NCBI GenBank assembly: GCA_037043015.1
Contig: CM073323.1
Span: forward strand, 13,637,758-13,701,757
DNA: 64,000 nt
DNA from: Bryum argenteum
Lineage: Eukaryota > Streptophyta > Bryopsida > Bryales > Bryaceae
Reading direction: 5' to 3'
Of the stretch, positions 1 through 11,092 are shown piece after piece (positions within the stretch are counted from its first letter, which is position 1; each line of letters begins with the position of its first letter). The notes under the pieces were generated by a model. It saw only the letters and a list, made by a program, of their open reading frames with translations. It did not search any database and was not told the origin of the DNA. The position numbers and the translations under genes are program-made.

Positions 1-992
1 CACGTATCCGATGAAAACGCAGAGATTACATCAACCTTGGAGATATATTTGGTTGCGGCAATGGATCTTAACGCTCATCATCAATGCGCGAATCGGATAG
101 TCATCCTTCCGACTCATCTCGTTCAATCGCCGATAGTCAACACGTAATCGCAATCCTCCGCCAGGTTTCTTCACAAATATGACCGGAGTCTGCTGCAGTG
201 AATTACTTACGCGAATAAATCCATTATCCAACAACTCCGTAAGGGGGTCTTGCGCAAAACTAATAATTGATCCTTGGACATCTCGACATGGCATGGCATG
301 GCAGGGATGTCATCATTAGTCTTCCCTTCAATAAGATTGATCTCGTGATCAACCTCTTTCCTATGCGGGGGCAACGACTTTGCATCTTGTCGATTAAAAG
401 CGTCAATAACTGGCATGAGCCAGTCAGGAGCATGTTGTGCCGGGTCCCTATACACCTTCTGTTGTAGTGCCCTCTGGATGTCAACCAAGCTGGCACTAAA
501 AACCTCTACTGGTTCACCGCTTCTCTGCAAAGTTTGAATCACTGATGCACGTATCTCTTGCATTGGCTCCAACGTAATCGGTCGAGTCTTCACAATCATC
601 TTGAAAGGTTTTCGAATGCAAACCTCTTCTTTAGCAGGTCGAACACTTGCATCATGTCGCTCCATCCAACCTTTTCCCAAGATTATATCATCTATCTGTC
701 CTGGAATAACATAGGCAACAATCCTCTCCTCCATACCATCAATATCGGCCATAAAATTTGCAATTTGGCAAATCATAGGCCGCTTCTTCATTGTCGTAAC
801 TTGCTCCAAAGATCTAGGTTGAATAGATGACGCATCCAACCCTCTCCGTCGAACAAATTGCTCGCATACGATTGCAAAGCATTGGCATCCAGAATCACAC
901 AAAGTACGAGTAGATATAATTGAGTTTATTAAAACATCAACATACATACCACCCGTGTCTAAGCTGTCTCCTAGATTCTTCAACTTTGACAA
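1..992 (-). pseudogene. Gypsy Pol: retropepsin and start of reverse transcriptase (fossil)
   Basis: The right part holds a retropepsin-like segment with a CDSGCQ sequence in the position of the DSG active site and an ILGKGWM stretch, as in Gypsy proteases (ILGxxWL). Leftwards it passes into a linker and then the first conserved RT block ([22 protein letters not shown]). The rest of RT, RNase H and integrase would lie left of the window. Family assignment rests on these motifs and on the protease-RT order. The region is a remnant of the element above. Confidence 0.75.
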
Positions 993-1018
993 CCTGCCTC
1001 CACGCCTCCAACTGAGTC

Positions 1019-2180
1019 TTATGCCGGAAGCTGCTCGTTTTCCGACTCTACATCAGAGTCACAACTCTCCATCTCTTTGACCTCCTCTGTCTTGACATTG
1101 CTCTTCTTTCTCACTGCGCGCACTATCGAAGTTTTGTCCGAGCTCTCTTTCTTCTTCTTCTCATTGCCTTCACCTTGCTTGGATGAACAAATTTTGCACG
1201 GTGGCCTCGCTTCAAACATAAAAAACAGCGTCCCTCTTGGCGACACCGTTGTTGTTCCTCCAAAGTCGACGTCTTGAAGCTTGCTTATTTGGACTGTAGG
1301 CATCCAATCCATCTCATCTCCATCTGGCCATACGCGATTTGATGTCGCGATCGGAGCTGCACGACCCTTCGATATTGCAAGCAATCAAGTTGAGAGCCGA
1401 CCGTCAACAAAGCTTGGACAAACATACCATAATCGATGTACGTCGCGGGTCCAATCATCGCGCGTTGCATCTCTCGAGTTGAGAGCACCGCGAAGATATC
1501 CTATCTTCACCATATCCGGAACCATGGTAAGTTGACTCTCATCAAGCTCTTTCTCAAAACTTGGGCAAGAATGTTGCGAATGACTCCCTACCCCGCTTCA
1601 TTGCTTGAAGCCGATTCAATGCCACACATTTCTTTGCATTCGGTCGATGTAAACGCTTTGTCAAGATGTTGAATAAAAGTCGCCGCATTGCAACCACGTT
1701 GATTTTGGTAGAAAGATACTACCATCATCTGCGCCTTCGCGTTTATCCTCGAAAACAAGTATGCGGCTTGATCTTGAGGTGTACCAAGATGCGACTCCAT
1801 CAATTCGAAGCTTGTTATCTGCTTCGACATTCCATATCGGGTAGCCCTTGCGACTCCCGTCAAACTTTGAAATATCTGGCAATCGCTTGCGCAATGCGAC
1901 GGCAGTTCCTCCATATTGTTGCTGCATCGATTGCGGCATCATCTGCGATGAAGACGGACCTCCTAAACTCGTGAATTGTCCACCCACGGAGCCACTGCGC
2001 GATCATTGTGCAACCAACCGCTGATAGCCAACTTCTCGACTGGCGAGAAGCTTGAAGTTGTGTGCGCAACCTCACGATCTCCTGATAGTCTTCCGCCGTA
2101 ATTTCACCTTGCGCTGTTGCTGGCTGCCGCAAGATCTCATCATCGATCATCTGGGCATTCTCCATCTCAAAAAGCAACAC
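1019..2180 (-). pseudogene. Gypsy Gag-like region (fossil)
   Basis: Overlapping minus-strand reading frames upstream of the protease contain an alpha-helical, glutamine-rich segment, a stretch resembling the Gag capsid domain of plant and fungal Gypsy elements (DISKFDGSRKG and a later aromatic/hydrophobic pattern), and a short Cys-containing, Lys/Glu-rich tail (PPCKICSSKQ) where a zinc knuckle is expected. Position directly upstream of the protease supports Gag. The homology is weak by eye and the region is degraded. Confidence 0.55.
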
Positions 2181-2474
2181 CTCTCAATCAACTCTTCAGG
2201 CTTCGCAAAGCCTTCAAATGCGTCCCGGTTCTGTGGCTATCTTCAATCACTACTACGAGGGTGGATAAGTTCCTCAATCTAATCAATGTCCTACTTTTGT
2301 CGTTTGAAAAAACAAGGGAGGATGAAGCCCTTCAGAAAATCAAGAAAAGTCTTGGATTATGTAAGAGTCTAGCTGTCAAAACAAGCAAAAACTACAAAAG
2401 AAATATATTGATCCAAGACTTAGGTTTACAATGAATAAGAGTTCCTTATATACTAACCTCTTGGCTCAACTGCC

Positions 2475-2524
2475 GAGGCTATACTTTAGCTCTACTGCCG
2501 AAGCTATACTTTAGCTCTACTGCC
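2475..2524. repeat. 25-bp tandem repeat, two copies
   Basis: Two nearly identical 25-bp units containing CTATACTTTAGCTCTACTG lie head to tail just upstream of the Gypsy coding region, probably inside or next to its LTR. The TTTAGCTC core resembles one arm of the palindromes found nearby and in the 10-18 kb cluster. Confidence 0.7.
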
Positions 2525-2621
2525 GAAGTTCTATTTATAAAATTAATAGCGAGTGAACATCCGAGCTTATCAACGAGGCCTTGGCCCATGACAATGGGCT
2601 TGCATTTAATCAGAGCAGAGG

Positions 2622-2703
2622 GCCCATTTAGCTCGACTCAAGCTAAATGGGCTTGCACTGAATGAGAGCAGTAAGCCCATTTAGCTCGAGTCGAGCTAAA
2701 TGG
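2622..2703. repeat. Two copies of the TTTAGCTCGA palindrome
   Basis: Two inverted repeats with arms GCCCATTTAGCTCGA and the reverse complement, at 2622-2652 and 2675-2703, separated by about 22 bp. The first has one mismatch in its right arm. The spacer contains GCACTGAATGAGAGCAGTAA, similar in style to the spacers of the large array near 10.6-11.0 kb. These are the only copies found outside the 10-18 kb cluster. Confidence 0.9.
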
Positions 2704-3211
2704 TCTGTGAACCCTTGAGATGGTTCACATCGGCGGGAAAACCCTTCCCCCAAGGTTTTAATTATTCCCGCGCGTTATATAATGCTTATTCTTATGTTTT
2801 ACCCTTTTAGTTTCAAACCTCGGCATATAGTAGAAAGTCTTGGAGTTCTATCTCGCTAATCCGGACTTGTTAGAATCAAAATCCTCAATGGTTTTAGTTC
2901 TAAAAAGTTAGAAAGTGGAAAAGGGGTTAGAAGACCGGTGGATGAAATGTTGGATGGATGTAGTGGAGTTGGTTTTCCCGTTGGGCTAGGGTTGGGGAGA
3001 GTGTGTGTCTCTCTCTCTCTCCCATGTGTGGGGGAAGAGGGTGTGTGTGTGTAAAAGTTTTCTTAGGTTGTAGCTATGCAAAATAGAGTTGGGTGGTCTA
3101 ACACAAAAAAAACTTGCAAGTAGGATGTGTGGATTCGTTGCATGTGGGTGTGAGTGTGGGTAGGTTGGAGGAGAAGATAGAAAGGTTGGAGTTTTCAATT
3201 TGGGAGTGGCT
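2704..3211. other. Non-coding stretch with CT/GT-rich microsatellites
   Basis: No supported gene. Short (CT)n and (GT)n runs occur at about 3001-3055. The sequence could be part of an LTR or untranslated flank of the Gypsy element, but no boundaries were seen. Confidence 0.5.
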
Positions 3212-3571
3212 ACCGACTTTGAAGGACAAAATCTCACGATTGACGAAGAATTGGGAAGCTTGCCTTAAAGATCTAGGAGCGTTGTCGAGTTTTCTTTCCA
3301 ACAAGACCAAGCTTGCCCTCATTGGAGCAAGGACGAGGGAGAAATCGCAATTCTACCAAAGTACCCTTACTGGTGACGGCAGAGTTGAAGGGTCGGCTTT
3401 GAAGGACGAGATCTCACGATTGGCAAGGAATTGGGGGGCGTGCCTTAGAGATCCAGGAGCATTGTCGAGTTTTCTTTCTAACGGGACCAAGCTCGCCCCC
3501 ATTGGAGCAAGGACGAGGGAGAAATCGTCGTTCTACCGAAGGGACCTTACTGGTGGCGGCAGATTGAGGGA
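3212..3571. repeat. 180-bp direct tandem duplication
   Basis: Two adjacent units, about 3212-3391 and 3392-3571, align at an offset of exactly 180 bp (for example GAAGGACAAAATCTCACGAT at 3221 and GAAGGACGAGATCTCACGAT at 3401). Because 180 is a multiple of three, a plus-strand frame stays open through both and reads two similar 60-residue blocks (SSFLSN, TKLA, IGARTREKS). I recognise no domain. Divergence between the copies is roughly one base in ten, so the duplication is not recent. Whether it is coding is unclear. Confidence 0.85.
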
Positions 3572-4790
3572 AGCCCCATTTCATCCTCCTTTGATGTGAT
3601 TGTGACACTCTTGAGTAGCTAGATTGTGTGTGCAACGACCCTAGTGGGGTTAGATGCATGAATGCTTTGGAAAATGACAATTTGTTCCCCAAAAACATGT
3701 TTGGGTTGCAGCTTGATTTGGTGATGTTGTATTATAGTTTCATGTATGAATGTGTGTTTTCTTGCTTGTGTATGTTGGTTTGATTGTCTTGTGTCACGAT
3801 TTGAATTCGTGTGAGGGAACCGCGCGGAAGCGCTGCCCAAAATTCTCCAATTAACCCTAAAATTGTGTAGTGATGGAGAATTCCATGTTTAGTTGATTGT
3901 TAGCACTCATATGTTGATTGGGTGCTTAGGCTTGAGGTAGAAGGTGCTTTGATGTGATTTGCAACCCCTTTTCAGCCCTAAATTGTGTGCTGGACCTCTT
4001 AGTCCATATGTGTTTTAGAGGCCTTAAGTGTTCATTTTGGTCATTTTGTGCCCATAATTGAGCCCTAGGCCCTGGGTGGTCAAATGAGGGTTATTTGAAC
4101 CTCCTAGGGGGGCTTGGCGGACTCAATTCACTGCTGGAGCTACTTGTTTTGCATTAAATGGAGACTTGAGTGAATGGTTGTGTCTCCTTGTGAATCCAAA
4201 CTAGAAATTGCATATATGTATGAAGTTTGGTGTCCATTGCTTGGAAGGTCGTTTTACTTGCACCCACCCCCACGGCCAAACTTGTGGCTTAAAAACCGGG
4301 TCACCGGGATTTAGGCTCACATGGTCCTCCAATGAATCCTTAAGTACAGGACTTCATGAGCTTGTCATATTTCATGTATTTGTTATATGAAACTGCCTCG
4401 ATATTCGTGCACAGCAAATAGTAAGAATCGTTCTTGGGAATTGTGCACAAGAAAAACAGTATCTTTGCCTTGATTTCCGTGCACAACTACTCCAACGATA
4501 TCCACATTGCCATCAGGAATTCACCACGATGAAGGCAAGATATGACCAATCAACAAGAAATTCTTGTTATACATTGACATTGAGTATATAGATCGAACTT
4601 ACCCTCACGCCGTGCTTGACAGCTGCAGTACTTCAACGAAGGCCCTGGGCATCCTCAAAAGCAGCACGCGCATCAACTCTTGAGCTACTAAGAGTCATAA
4701 ACCCTAATCAAAATTAACAAAACCGGAAGCACTAATGGTAATAGGGAGTTTAGGCGAAACGTAGTGTACAGAGACGAAGGGCAGAGATGC
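3572..4790. other. No gene recognised
   Basis: Mixed-composition DNA with only short chance frames. No RNA gene, no recognisable protein homology and no clear terminal repeats were seen. It may be decayed retroelement flank. Confidence 0.4.
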
Positions 4791-4794
4791 AAAG

Positions 4795-4985
4795 GTGCGG
4801 AGGTGAGGCAAAGGGCAACAGGAGCGGGGCACGAGAGGAGCGGAAAGAGCACAGGAGCGGAGCAGGAGCGAATGAGCGGAAAGAGCACAGGAGCGAATGA
4901 GCGGAAAGAGCACAGGAGCGAATGAGCGGAAAGAGCACAGGAGCGGAGCAAGAGAGGAGCGGAAAGAGCATAGTGCGCAAATGAG
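4795..4985. repeat. Purine-rich minisatellite, ~25-bp unit
   Basis: Tandem copies of a unit of the type GAGCGAATGAGCGGAAAGAG plus CACAG, three to four times, flanked by degenerate versions. The plus strand is almost pure purine plus C, giving a strong strand asymmetry. All six-frame products here are low-complexity Ser/Ala/Leu/Pro or Glu/Arg runs and are not considered genes. Confidence 0.8.
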
Positions 4986-6589
4986 GAGAGAGCCAGAGCA
5001 AGCGGGAAGAGAAATGGCGCCAAAAAAGAGCACGAACTCAAAAGAGAAAGGGCGGCAAAAACGGCCAGTAACGGTATTGAGTAAAAGCGATGTGAGTGGG
5101 AACTTCGTGGGGAATGGGGAACTTCACAAGGAACGGGGAACTTCGCAAGGAACAAGCACATCTTGGGAACTTTGGGAGGAACGAGGACATCTTGGGGCAG
5201 TAAAAATCATTTGAAGTTAAGTCACCGAGAAATCCGGAATATTTCTAAAAATAGAAAATACATAATTGTAATGAGAAAAAACCGGATTCGCGAGGAAAAT
5301 GGATAACCCAAACTCAAATTAACAAAATAATTTCATATTGGGCACTAGAATGTTAACCCCTAAATGCGCCGAATGTCAAAAAACGATATTTTGGATAGAA
5401 GGCATAATTTTGAATAGCCATATCTTCTTCATCCGAGGTCCGTTTTGGATGAAATCACTTGGGTATTGTTCCAAATCAAATCTAGTTTGTATTCTAAACC
5501 TTGCAATAAAGTATGAATCAATGGAATGCACTTTAGTGAAGACACCTCTTCTATTTTATTGGAAATTAGTCAAGTTTACATCAAACCATAAAACCGTAAT
5601 GAAAAACTTTAGTCCCTAGTCCATAACTAACTTAACCTTTGATATTTCATAAATCAATAACTTTAATATCAATACTTATACCATTGTTGCAAACATTTTT
5701 TACAACAATTCATCCGACTATTTAACGAGAAAAATAAAAACTTCAATCTAGTTGTTAAAGAAATAGTGTCATTTGTTATTTGAACCATAGTTTACAAGAT
5801 TACCTTAAATAGAGTATAGGGAAAATAATAAGAAATGATTAAATTATCTGAAATTTATACTAACTTATTAAATGTTTAGATGGAACACAAAGTGTTCTCG
5901 TCGTGTACCTTGGAATCATGTAGTCTTAAATGACTTAATTTTATTTCATACTAAATTAGAGCAGTAAGGTACCGACAGGTGATGTGAGGTATTGTAACAT
6001 TCGCACTTACTAAAATATGTGTAATATTAATTGACTAATATCTTGAACTTTACAACGGTTATAGTAAATATAATATTGAGTTTTTTAAAATGTGATTCTA
6101 TAAGATTAGTTTCTACCTAATTAGGTATGCTATATTAAGTATGATATTCAATAGGTTGAATGTATTATTTTACAAATGCATATTGTAAATACAATATTCA
6201 ATATATTTATGTGAGATACTATTATATAAGTATTTAGACAGTGAATAAGTTGAGGAATTATAAGTTTAATACTTAGCTTTTTCAAGTGTATTATTACTAT
6301 ATATGATATTTGAAATATATAATTATTGGTTTAGAATTAAGTCTTGTTAACATTCAGTGAGTAAATATATTTTACATGTTTAATATTCTATGTGTGATAT
6401 TCAAACTTAATAATATTTAATTTTACTTCAATTCTTATGCTAAGATGATTTTTTTAGTATGGAATTCTAAACTTGTTTTCAAAAATTTAGAATGTATCCG
6501 CATCTACGCTTTCTTCCACAAAGTTGCTATCTAGCTTCTCTTTACATTGCAATCCTAAATCATGATCATTAAAATTAATTAACCCTTAA

Positions 6590-6690
6590 TCCTCAACCCT
6601 ATACACTATAACCTAAATCTTAATTTGTAAACTCTAAACCCTAAATTCTATACACTAAATCCTATACTAAACCCTTAACCCTAAACACTT
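6590..6690. repeat. Degenerate interstitial telomere-like repeats
   Basis: A run of CCCTAAA-like units (AAACCCTAAATTC, ACTAAACCCTTAACCCTAAACAC) with many variants. The canonical plant telomere unit is CCCTAAA on this strand, so this resembles a worn interstitial telomeric tract. AT-rich DNA can mimic this by chance. Confidence 0.4.
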
Positions 6691-6927
6691 ATTTAACTTT
6701 GAATCATAACTTCTACAGTTTAAAAGATGATAAAGTTGCGTGGTAGTTACTTTGAATTTCAATCTGTATCAATGGAAAAATATCATAAAACACAAATTGT
6801 AGAATTCTTCAGTTGAACACTATATAATTTTTGAAGAAATCTAGTTAAAGGTATTGATTAGTATTACGTAAATATTTTAATAATCTCAAGATAAATTGTT
6901 TTATAGAATAAAGAAATAAAACCAAAT

Positions 6928-6931
<4 letters not shown>

Positions 6932-6974
<43 letters not shown>
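6932..6974 (+). repeat. Uninterrupted A43 tract
   Basis: Forty-three consecutive A residues. A tract of this length often marks the 3' end of a LINE, SINE or retrocopy, but upstream sequence shows no recognisable retroposon body. It may also be a microsatellite or an assembly length estimate. Confidence 0.8.
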
Positions 6975-6976
<2 letters not shown>

Positions 6977-7688
6977 AGGTTTAAATAAAAAATTATCACT
7001 AATTAAACTACGTTAAAATTACTATAATGTCAGGCGTATATTACGAGTTGTGGTATAGAAAAGAATGCGATTTATAGTTTTATAGTTTTATAACCTATAT
7101 CAAATCAAATTAATTATTATATTATATTAAACTATATTAATTCTTATTCAATATACTAATATGTTTTATTTTACTATATTATACTATACGAAAATATATT
7201 TCCTATAAATGTATATTAAATATTACAGAAAATTCTTATATATTCTATTTTACTATATTAAATTGTATTAAAATAAATATTATTATATCATATCATGACA
7301 AGTTATGTTATATTAAACCATAATATATTAAATATACCTAAATCATGTTCGGTCTATACAATCATGAACAACAATCTATCAACAATAAATTACATTTTAT
7401 AACATTCACAATAGAATTTGGACCTTTTAAAATTTTGTTATAATAGAAGATAATAATGTAATAAAGGTACATTATATAATCATTACATCACCGACGGTGT
7501 ATATGAAACATCGAGCGTGTTTTACTGATGAGAGTTGTGTATGAACAATCGAAAATGTTTTTCCATAATTCCGTACCTTACAATCTAACTTGAGAATCTT
7601 AGGTTTGCCTATGTGTATTTGTTGTGGCAATAGCGAAATCGTAAACTTTGTAACAAAAAGCGTTGTACTTTTGTAAATCTAACAGCTC

Positions 7689-8021
7689 CTAAGCAATAAG
7701 AAAGCAGCGCCGATTCTCACTGCTATGGTAGAATGCAAAACATTCGAGTGTTTGCTTCAAACTATACGCACCCAATTGAAACTTAAGACAAGTTCCGTGT
7801 TGTCCCTCATAATTCTTGTAAGGAATGTAAGCAATCGGAATAGAAAGCGATGTAGTAGAAGCGAAGTGGTTCTTCTTGTATGATTCAAATCTTACAATCT
7901 CGCTCGTTACATTGGGCGTAAAGTTTTCCTCTTGAATTATGATTGTCACTAATGAAAATATAAATAATAAGATACTAATTGTATAAACATTGGTTCTATT
8001 CACTAATTTTGATAAGATCAT
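7689..8021 (-). CDS. Possible small membrane-anchored or secreted protein (unrecognised)
   Basis: An uninterrupted 110-codon minus-strand frame starts at an ATG (8021) in an AT-rich region where stop codons are frequent. Residues about 13-30 (YTISILLFIFSLVTIII) form a strong hydrophobic segment that could be a signal peptide or anchor. The remainder has three Cys, two of them near the C-terminus (GTCLKFQ, LECFAF). I do not recognise a family. It may equally be chance, as no promoter, introns or homolog could be assessed. Confidence 0.25.
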   Translation of the reverse strand: MILSKLVNRTNVYTISILLFIFSLVTIIIQEENFTPNVTSEIVRFESYKKNHFASTTSLSIPIAYIPYKNYEGQHGTCLKFQLGAYSLKQTLECFAFYHSSENRRCFLIA

Positions 8022-8389
8022 GAAATTAGATTCCTAAAATTCAATTGAGATTTGTCTTTTCAATTTCATATTTAAACATAAATAAGCGGATTATATGTAA
8101 ATTTAATTGGACTTTGGTTCTATGCACTAATTTAAATAAAAGAGTAAAATTAGATTTCTAGAATCAGTTAGGATTCATATTCAGTTCTTGGGTGTACCTA
8201 AAGTGCATTAATTTTGAAAACAGGACACATGTCAAAATATTCAATTCTCATTTTCTTTCCACAGTCACCTAGTTTTTTCTAGCATATAATATTTTTAACA
8301 CATATATCACAAATATATCATGGACTTATTTAGGTGTTTTAGCAATGATAATCATATACCTATTCAAACTTAGAAGGGTTTTTGTAAAT

Positions 8390-9450
8390 GTTGACATGTA
8401 GATTCGTTACTTTTATAATGATATTTTTCTAATTATTTCAGTTTTTTAACTAAGAACGGTATAGGGTAATGCAAGTCAACAATCCTATTCTTGTAATATA
8501 TTTATTTACATTTCACTAATTGTTCAAAGTTTGCATGTATTGAAAAGTTTGCATGTATTGAAATGTTTGCAAAAAACTCATAGCGTATATATATCGTTTT
8601 GCTGAAGTAATAAATGGCTGTGGGTATCACTAACATTTTATAGGATAATTACTCTAGGATTTAAAAATATCTTTATTCACTTTATTTTGATTTCCTACGA
8701 ATTAATTTAAGCTTTAACCATAGAAATGAACTATTTTAATTCAATGCGTGAAAACAAAAACAAATAAAATAAAAAAAAACAAATAAAATACACATATAAT
8801 TTTAAAGTAAACAAATAAAAAAAAATGAGAAAAAATATACTTCCATTGCTCTCGTGGTCCTAATATTTTCTCCATAATTATCATATGACATGAATTATGA
8901 ATCAAAGTTATAAAAACCACTCTCACTCCCTTTTTGCGCATACACTTGCACTCGTCCCCTACTTCAAATTCTGTTAAGTTATTGAATCCTCATGAAATTT
9001 TTTAGACATAGTTTCAATTGTCTTATGATATTTTTTACACTTCCACCACATTCATATGGTCCTATTAAGCTATTTTACATATTAAAATCACCTTCTTTCC
9101 ATCATTTTCTTATTCACCCCCTTATTCAAATTTCTGGAAGATCCACGTAAATGATGACACGTAGATGCGTTATTCCTATGATCTATTTTATGATATTATA
9201 ATTTTTATAAGGTTATTATTAGCTAGTCACAGAACAATTTTTTTTTTTTTTCCCTTGCATTTTTTTTTTTCCCTTATTATTCAAAGTTCCAATGTGTTAA
9301 AACTTTTGTAAGAAACTCATAGCATATAGATGCGTCTTTCTCACAAATTTCTAAATAACACCATCAATTTTATAGGGTCATAATTAGCTAACCTAAGATT
9401 TAAAAATATTTTTTCTCATCTTCTTTATATTTTCTACAACTTATTCAAAG
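8390..9450. repeat. Divergent direct repeat, ~740-bp spacing
   Basis: The block 8390-8712 recurs in diverged form at about 9150-9450. Shared landmarks are ACATGTAGATTCGTTA versus ACACGTAGATGCGTTA, AAACTCATAGCGTATA versus AAACTCATAGCATATA, and GGATTTAAAAATATCTTTAT versus AGATTTAAAAATATTTTTTC. It is an old tandem or interspersed duplication of non-coding AT-rich DNA. Confidence 0.6.
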
Positions 9451-9654
9451 TTCTGGTCGATAGAGGTAATCTAAAGTAAATCGGGAAAATTAGTTTCGAT
9501 TTCTTAGAAATTATTTTGGTGATTCCATAATTTTTATAGAGTCCTTATTACCTACTTCACATATAAAAACCCCTTTCCATTAATTTTTTTTAAATACATC
9601 TCCAAGTCTAAATAATTAAACTTGTGTTTATTAAAAAATAAAAAAATAAATATT

Positions 9655-10287
9655 AAAATTTCGAAACGGACCACCCGGGCAGCCCAAGGAGGTGGGCTTA
9701 GCCTGGGCAGCCTGGGCAGCCCGGGCAGCCCGGGCAGCCCACAAAAACGGCGGCGGGGCAGCCCGCGCAGGCAGGAGCGGCCTGTCGACAGGGTCCCCGC
9801 CTCTCCCATTTCGCTCCTCCTCTTCACAGCTCCGCTTGCGCGTGTCCCGCCCTCTCCACTTCCCCCCTCCCATTTCGCGCCTGCGTACAGTCCGCCATCT
9901 GCATTTCCGACGTTTCCGGCGATAGTGCATTTGCTCCTGCTCCCTGCTCCGCGCTTGCTTCGCGCCTCTCCTGCTCCCTGCTTCGCGCCCTCCTTCGCGC
10001 CTCCCGCGCCCTCCTTCGCGCCTCCCGCGCCTCCTGCTCCCTGCTTCGCGCCTCCCGCGCCTCCTGCTCCCTGCTTCGCGCCCTCCTTCGCCCTGCTTCG
10101 CGCCTCCCGCGCCTCCTGCTTTTGCACTCTCCCTTTTTTGTGCTCTTCTTTTAGGTTTTGCTCCATCTTCTGCTGTTCGGCGTTTGCTTTGCGCCTGCTT
10201 GCGCCTGCTCTTGCATCTTCGGCCTTGTTTGAGCTTCGAGCATTCTTCTACGAGGTTATTGCGCGTCCTTGTTTCCTGCTCGTTCAT
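9655..10287 (+). promoter_or_regulatory. GC-rich leader / probable 5' untranslated exon of the 11-16 kb gene
   Basis: An abrupt GC-rich island in AT-rich surroundings. It starts with about five 9-bp units of the GCAGCCCGG type (9695-9740) and continues with pyrimidine-rich plus-strand repeats of the CGCGCCTCC / CTGCTCCCTGCTTCGCGCC type (9950-10110). Long open frames on both strands here are compositional artefacts. A strong donor (CAT|GTAAGT) at 10288 and a good acceptor just before 11091 suggest that this island is the transcribed 5' leader, spliced to the first coding exon. This is inference; no TATA box was identified. Confidence 0.4.
9950..10115. repeat. GC-rich pyrimidine/purine minisatellite
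   Basis: Irregular tandem copies of CTCCCGCGCCTCCTGCTCCC and TGCTTCGCGCC blocks of about 27-36 bp. The strand asymmetry (C/T on plus, G/A on minus) mirrors, in the opposite orientation, the purine-rich minisatellite near 4.8-5.0 kb. Confidence 0.75.
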
Positions 10288-10469
10288 GTAAGTTCATACC
10301 TCTGAATTTTAGGTTTTGCATTGAGATTGTGTTTTAGGAGCTTGTTTTGTACGTTGCAGGGCACAATGTTTTAGAATTCTGCTCGAAGTGTAGTGGCTTC
10401 ACGCAAATTTGTGTTCATTGCTTCGGAATTTGTGTTTTTCTGCTCGAATGCGCTCATTTGAACTTTCAG

Positions 10470-10536
10470 CTCATTTAGCTCGATGCCCATTCAACTTGAT
10501 GCCCATTTAGCTCGATGCCCATTTAGCTCGATGCCC
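10470..10536. repeat. Direct repeats of the palindrome half-site
   Basis: Four head-to-tail copies (one degenerate) of a 16-bp unit GCCCATTTAGCTCGAT, which is exactly one arm of the neighbouring palindrome plus one base. They lie directly before the palindrome array. Confidence 0.9.
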
Positions 10537-10578
10537 GATTAATTAGATTCATTATTATAGTTCTCCATGCCAACCGAA

Positions 10579-10974
10579 GCCCATTTAGCTCGATTCGAGC
10601 TAAATGGTCTCGCACCTCGTTTCAGGGCAAGCCCATTTAGCTCGACTCGAGCTAAATGGGCTTACTGCTTCGTTGCAGGTCAAGCCCATTTAGCTCGATT
10701 CGAGCTAAATGGGCACGGACTTCAAACAAGGCCTGGCCCATTTAGCTCGAGTCGAGCTAAATGGGCTTACAGTTCTGTAGCAGGTTAAGCCCATTAGCTC
10801 GAGTCGAGCTAAATGGGCTTACTGCCTTGTTAAAGGACAAGCCTATTTAGCTCGACTCGAGCTAAATGGGCACGGACCTCATAAGAGGTCAGGCTCATTT
10901 AGCTCGAGTCGAACGAAATGGGCTTACTGCCCTGTAGCAGGTTAACCCCATTTAGCTCGACTCGAGCTAAATGA
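10579..10974. repeat. Array of eight palindromes with ~52-bp period
   Basis: Eight inverted repeats, each about 31 bp (arms GCCCATTTAGCTCGA around a single central base), at roughly 10579, 10631, 10684, 10736, 10789, 10841, 10891 and 10944. They are separated by 20-23 bp spacers. Spacers fall into two related types, TTACTGC..TGT.GCAGGTTAA and ACGGAC..CA.AAGG/AGGTCAG. The array has CRISPR-like regularity, but the spacers are similar to one another, so this is a satellite-like array. It probably lies within the first intron (about 10288-11090). Confidence 0.92.
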
Positions 10975-11092
10975 TCTCGCCACTTAATCTAAACATGTTA
11001 AAGTTTTTTCCGGTTTGATCGTCAAGATAATGACGATGTTCTACTGCCCCTGTGAATCTTACAATTTGATTCTCATTTTCTAAATGACAGTG

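Larger units (their letters stand above)
1..2460 (-). mobile_element. Ty3/Gypsy LTR retroelement, partial and degraded
   Basis: Read on the minus strand the order is Gag-like region, zinc-knuckle-like linker, aspartic protease region and the beginning of reverse transcriptase, after which the element leaves the window at base 1. This order (protease before RT) and the RT start with VKKPGGG and VDYRRLNE are typical of Ty3/Gypsy (Metaviridae). The coding frames are not continuous, so the copy looks broken, with several breaks. The upstream LTR should lie to the right of about 2.2 kb, but its ends could not be fixed because the second LTR is outside the window. Age cannot be estimated without the LTR pair. 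Confidence 0.8.
5220..7680. other. AT-rich gene-free region
   Basis: About 2.4 kb of AT-rich sequence without supported coding potential. It includes degenerate telomere-like units and a long A tract, listed separately. No TIRs or target duplications were found by eye. Confidence 0.6.

Noticed and set aside
4688-5161. Minus-strand frames rich in Ser, Leu, Pro, Phe (up to 157 codons)
   Set aside because: Translation of the purine-rich minisatellite in several frames; no domain and repeated peptides only.
9552-10305. Long open frames on both strands (200-227 codons)
   Set aside because: They lie in GC-rich tandem repeats lacking A/T-rich stop codons, on both strands at once, with low-complexity products; a compositional artefact.
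10567-10788. ORF reading repeated LARFELNG
   Set aside because: It is just translation of the palindrome array; similar peptides occur wherever a palindrome falls in frame.
10579-10974. CRISPR array
   Set aside because: Spacers are related to each other, repeats are full palindromes, no cas genes and a eukaryotic context.
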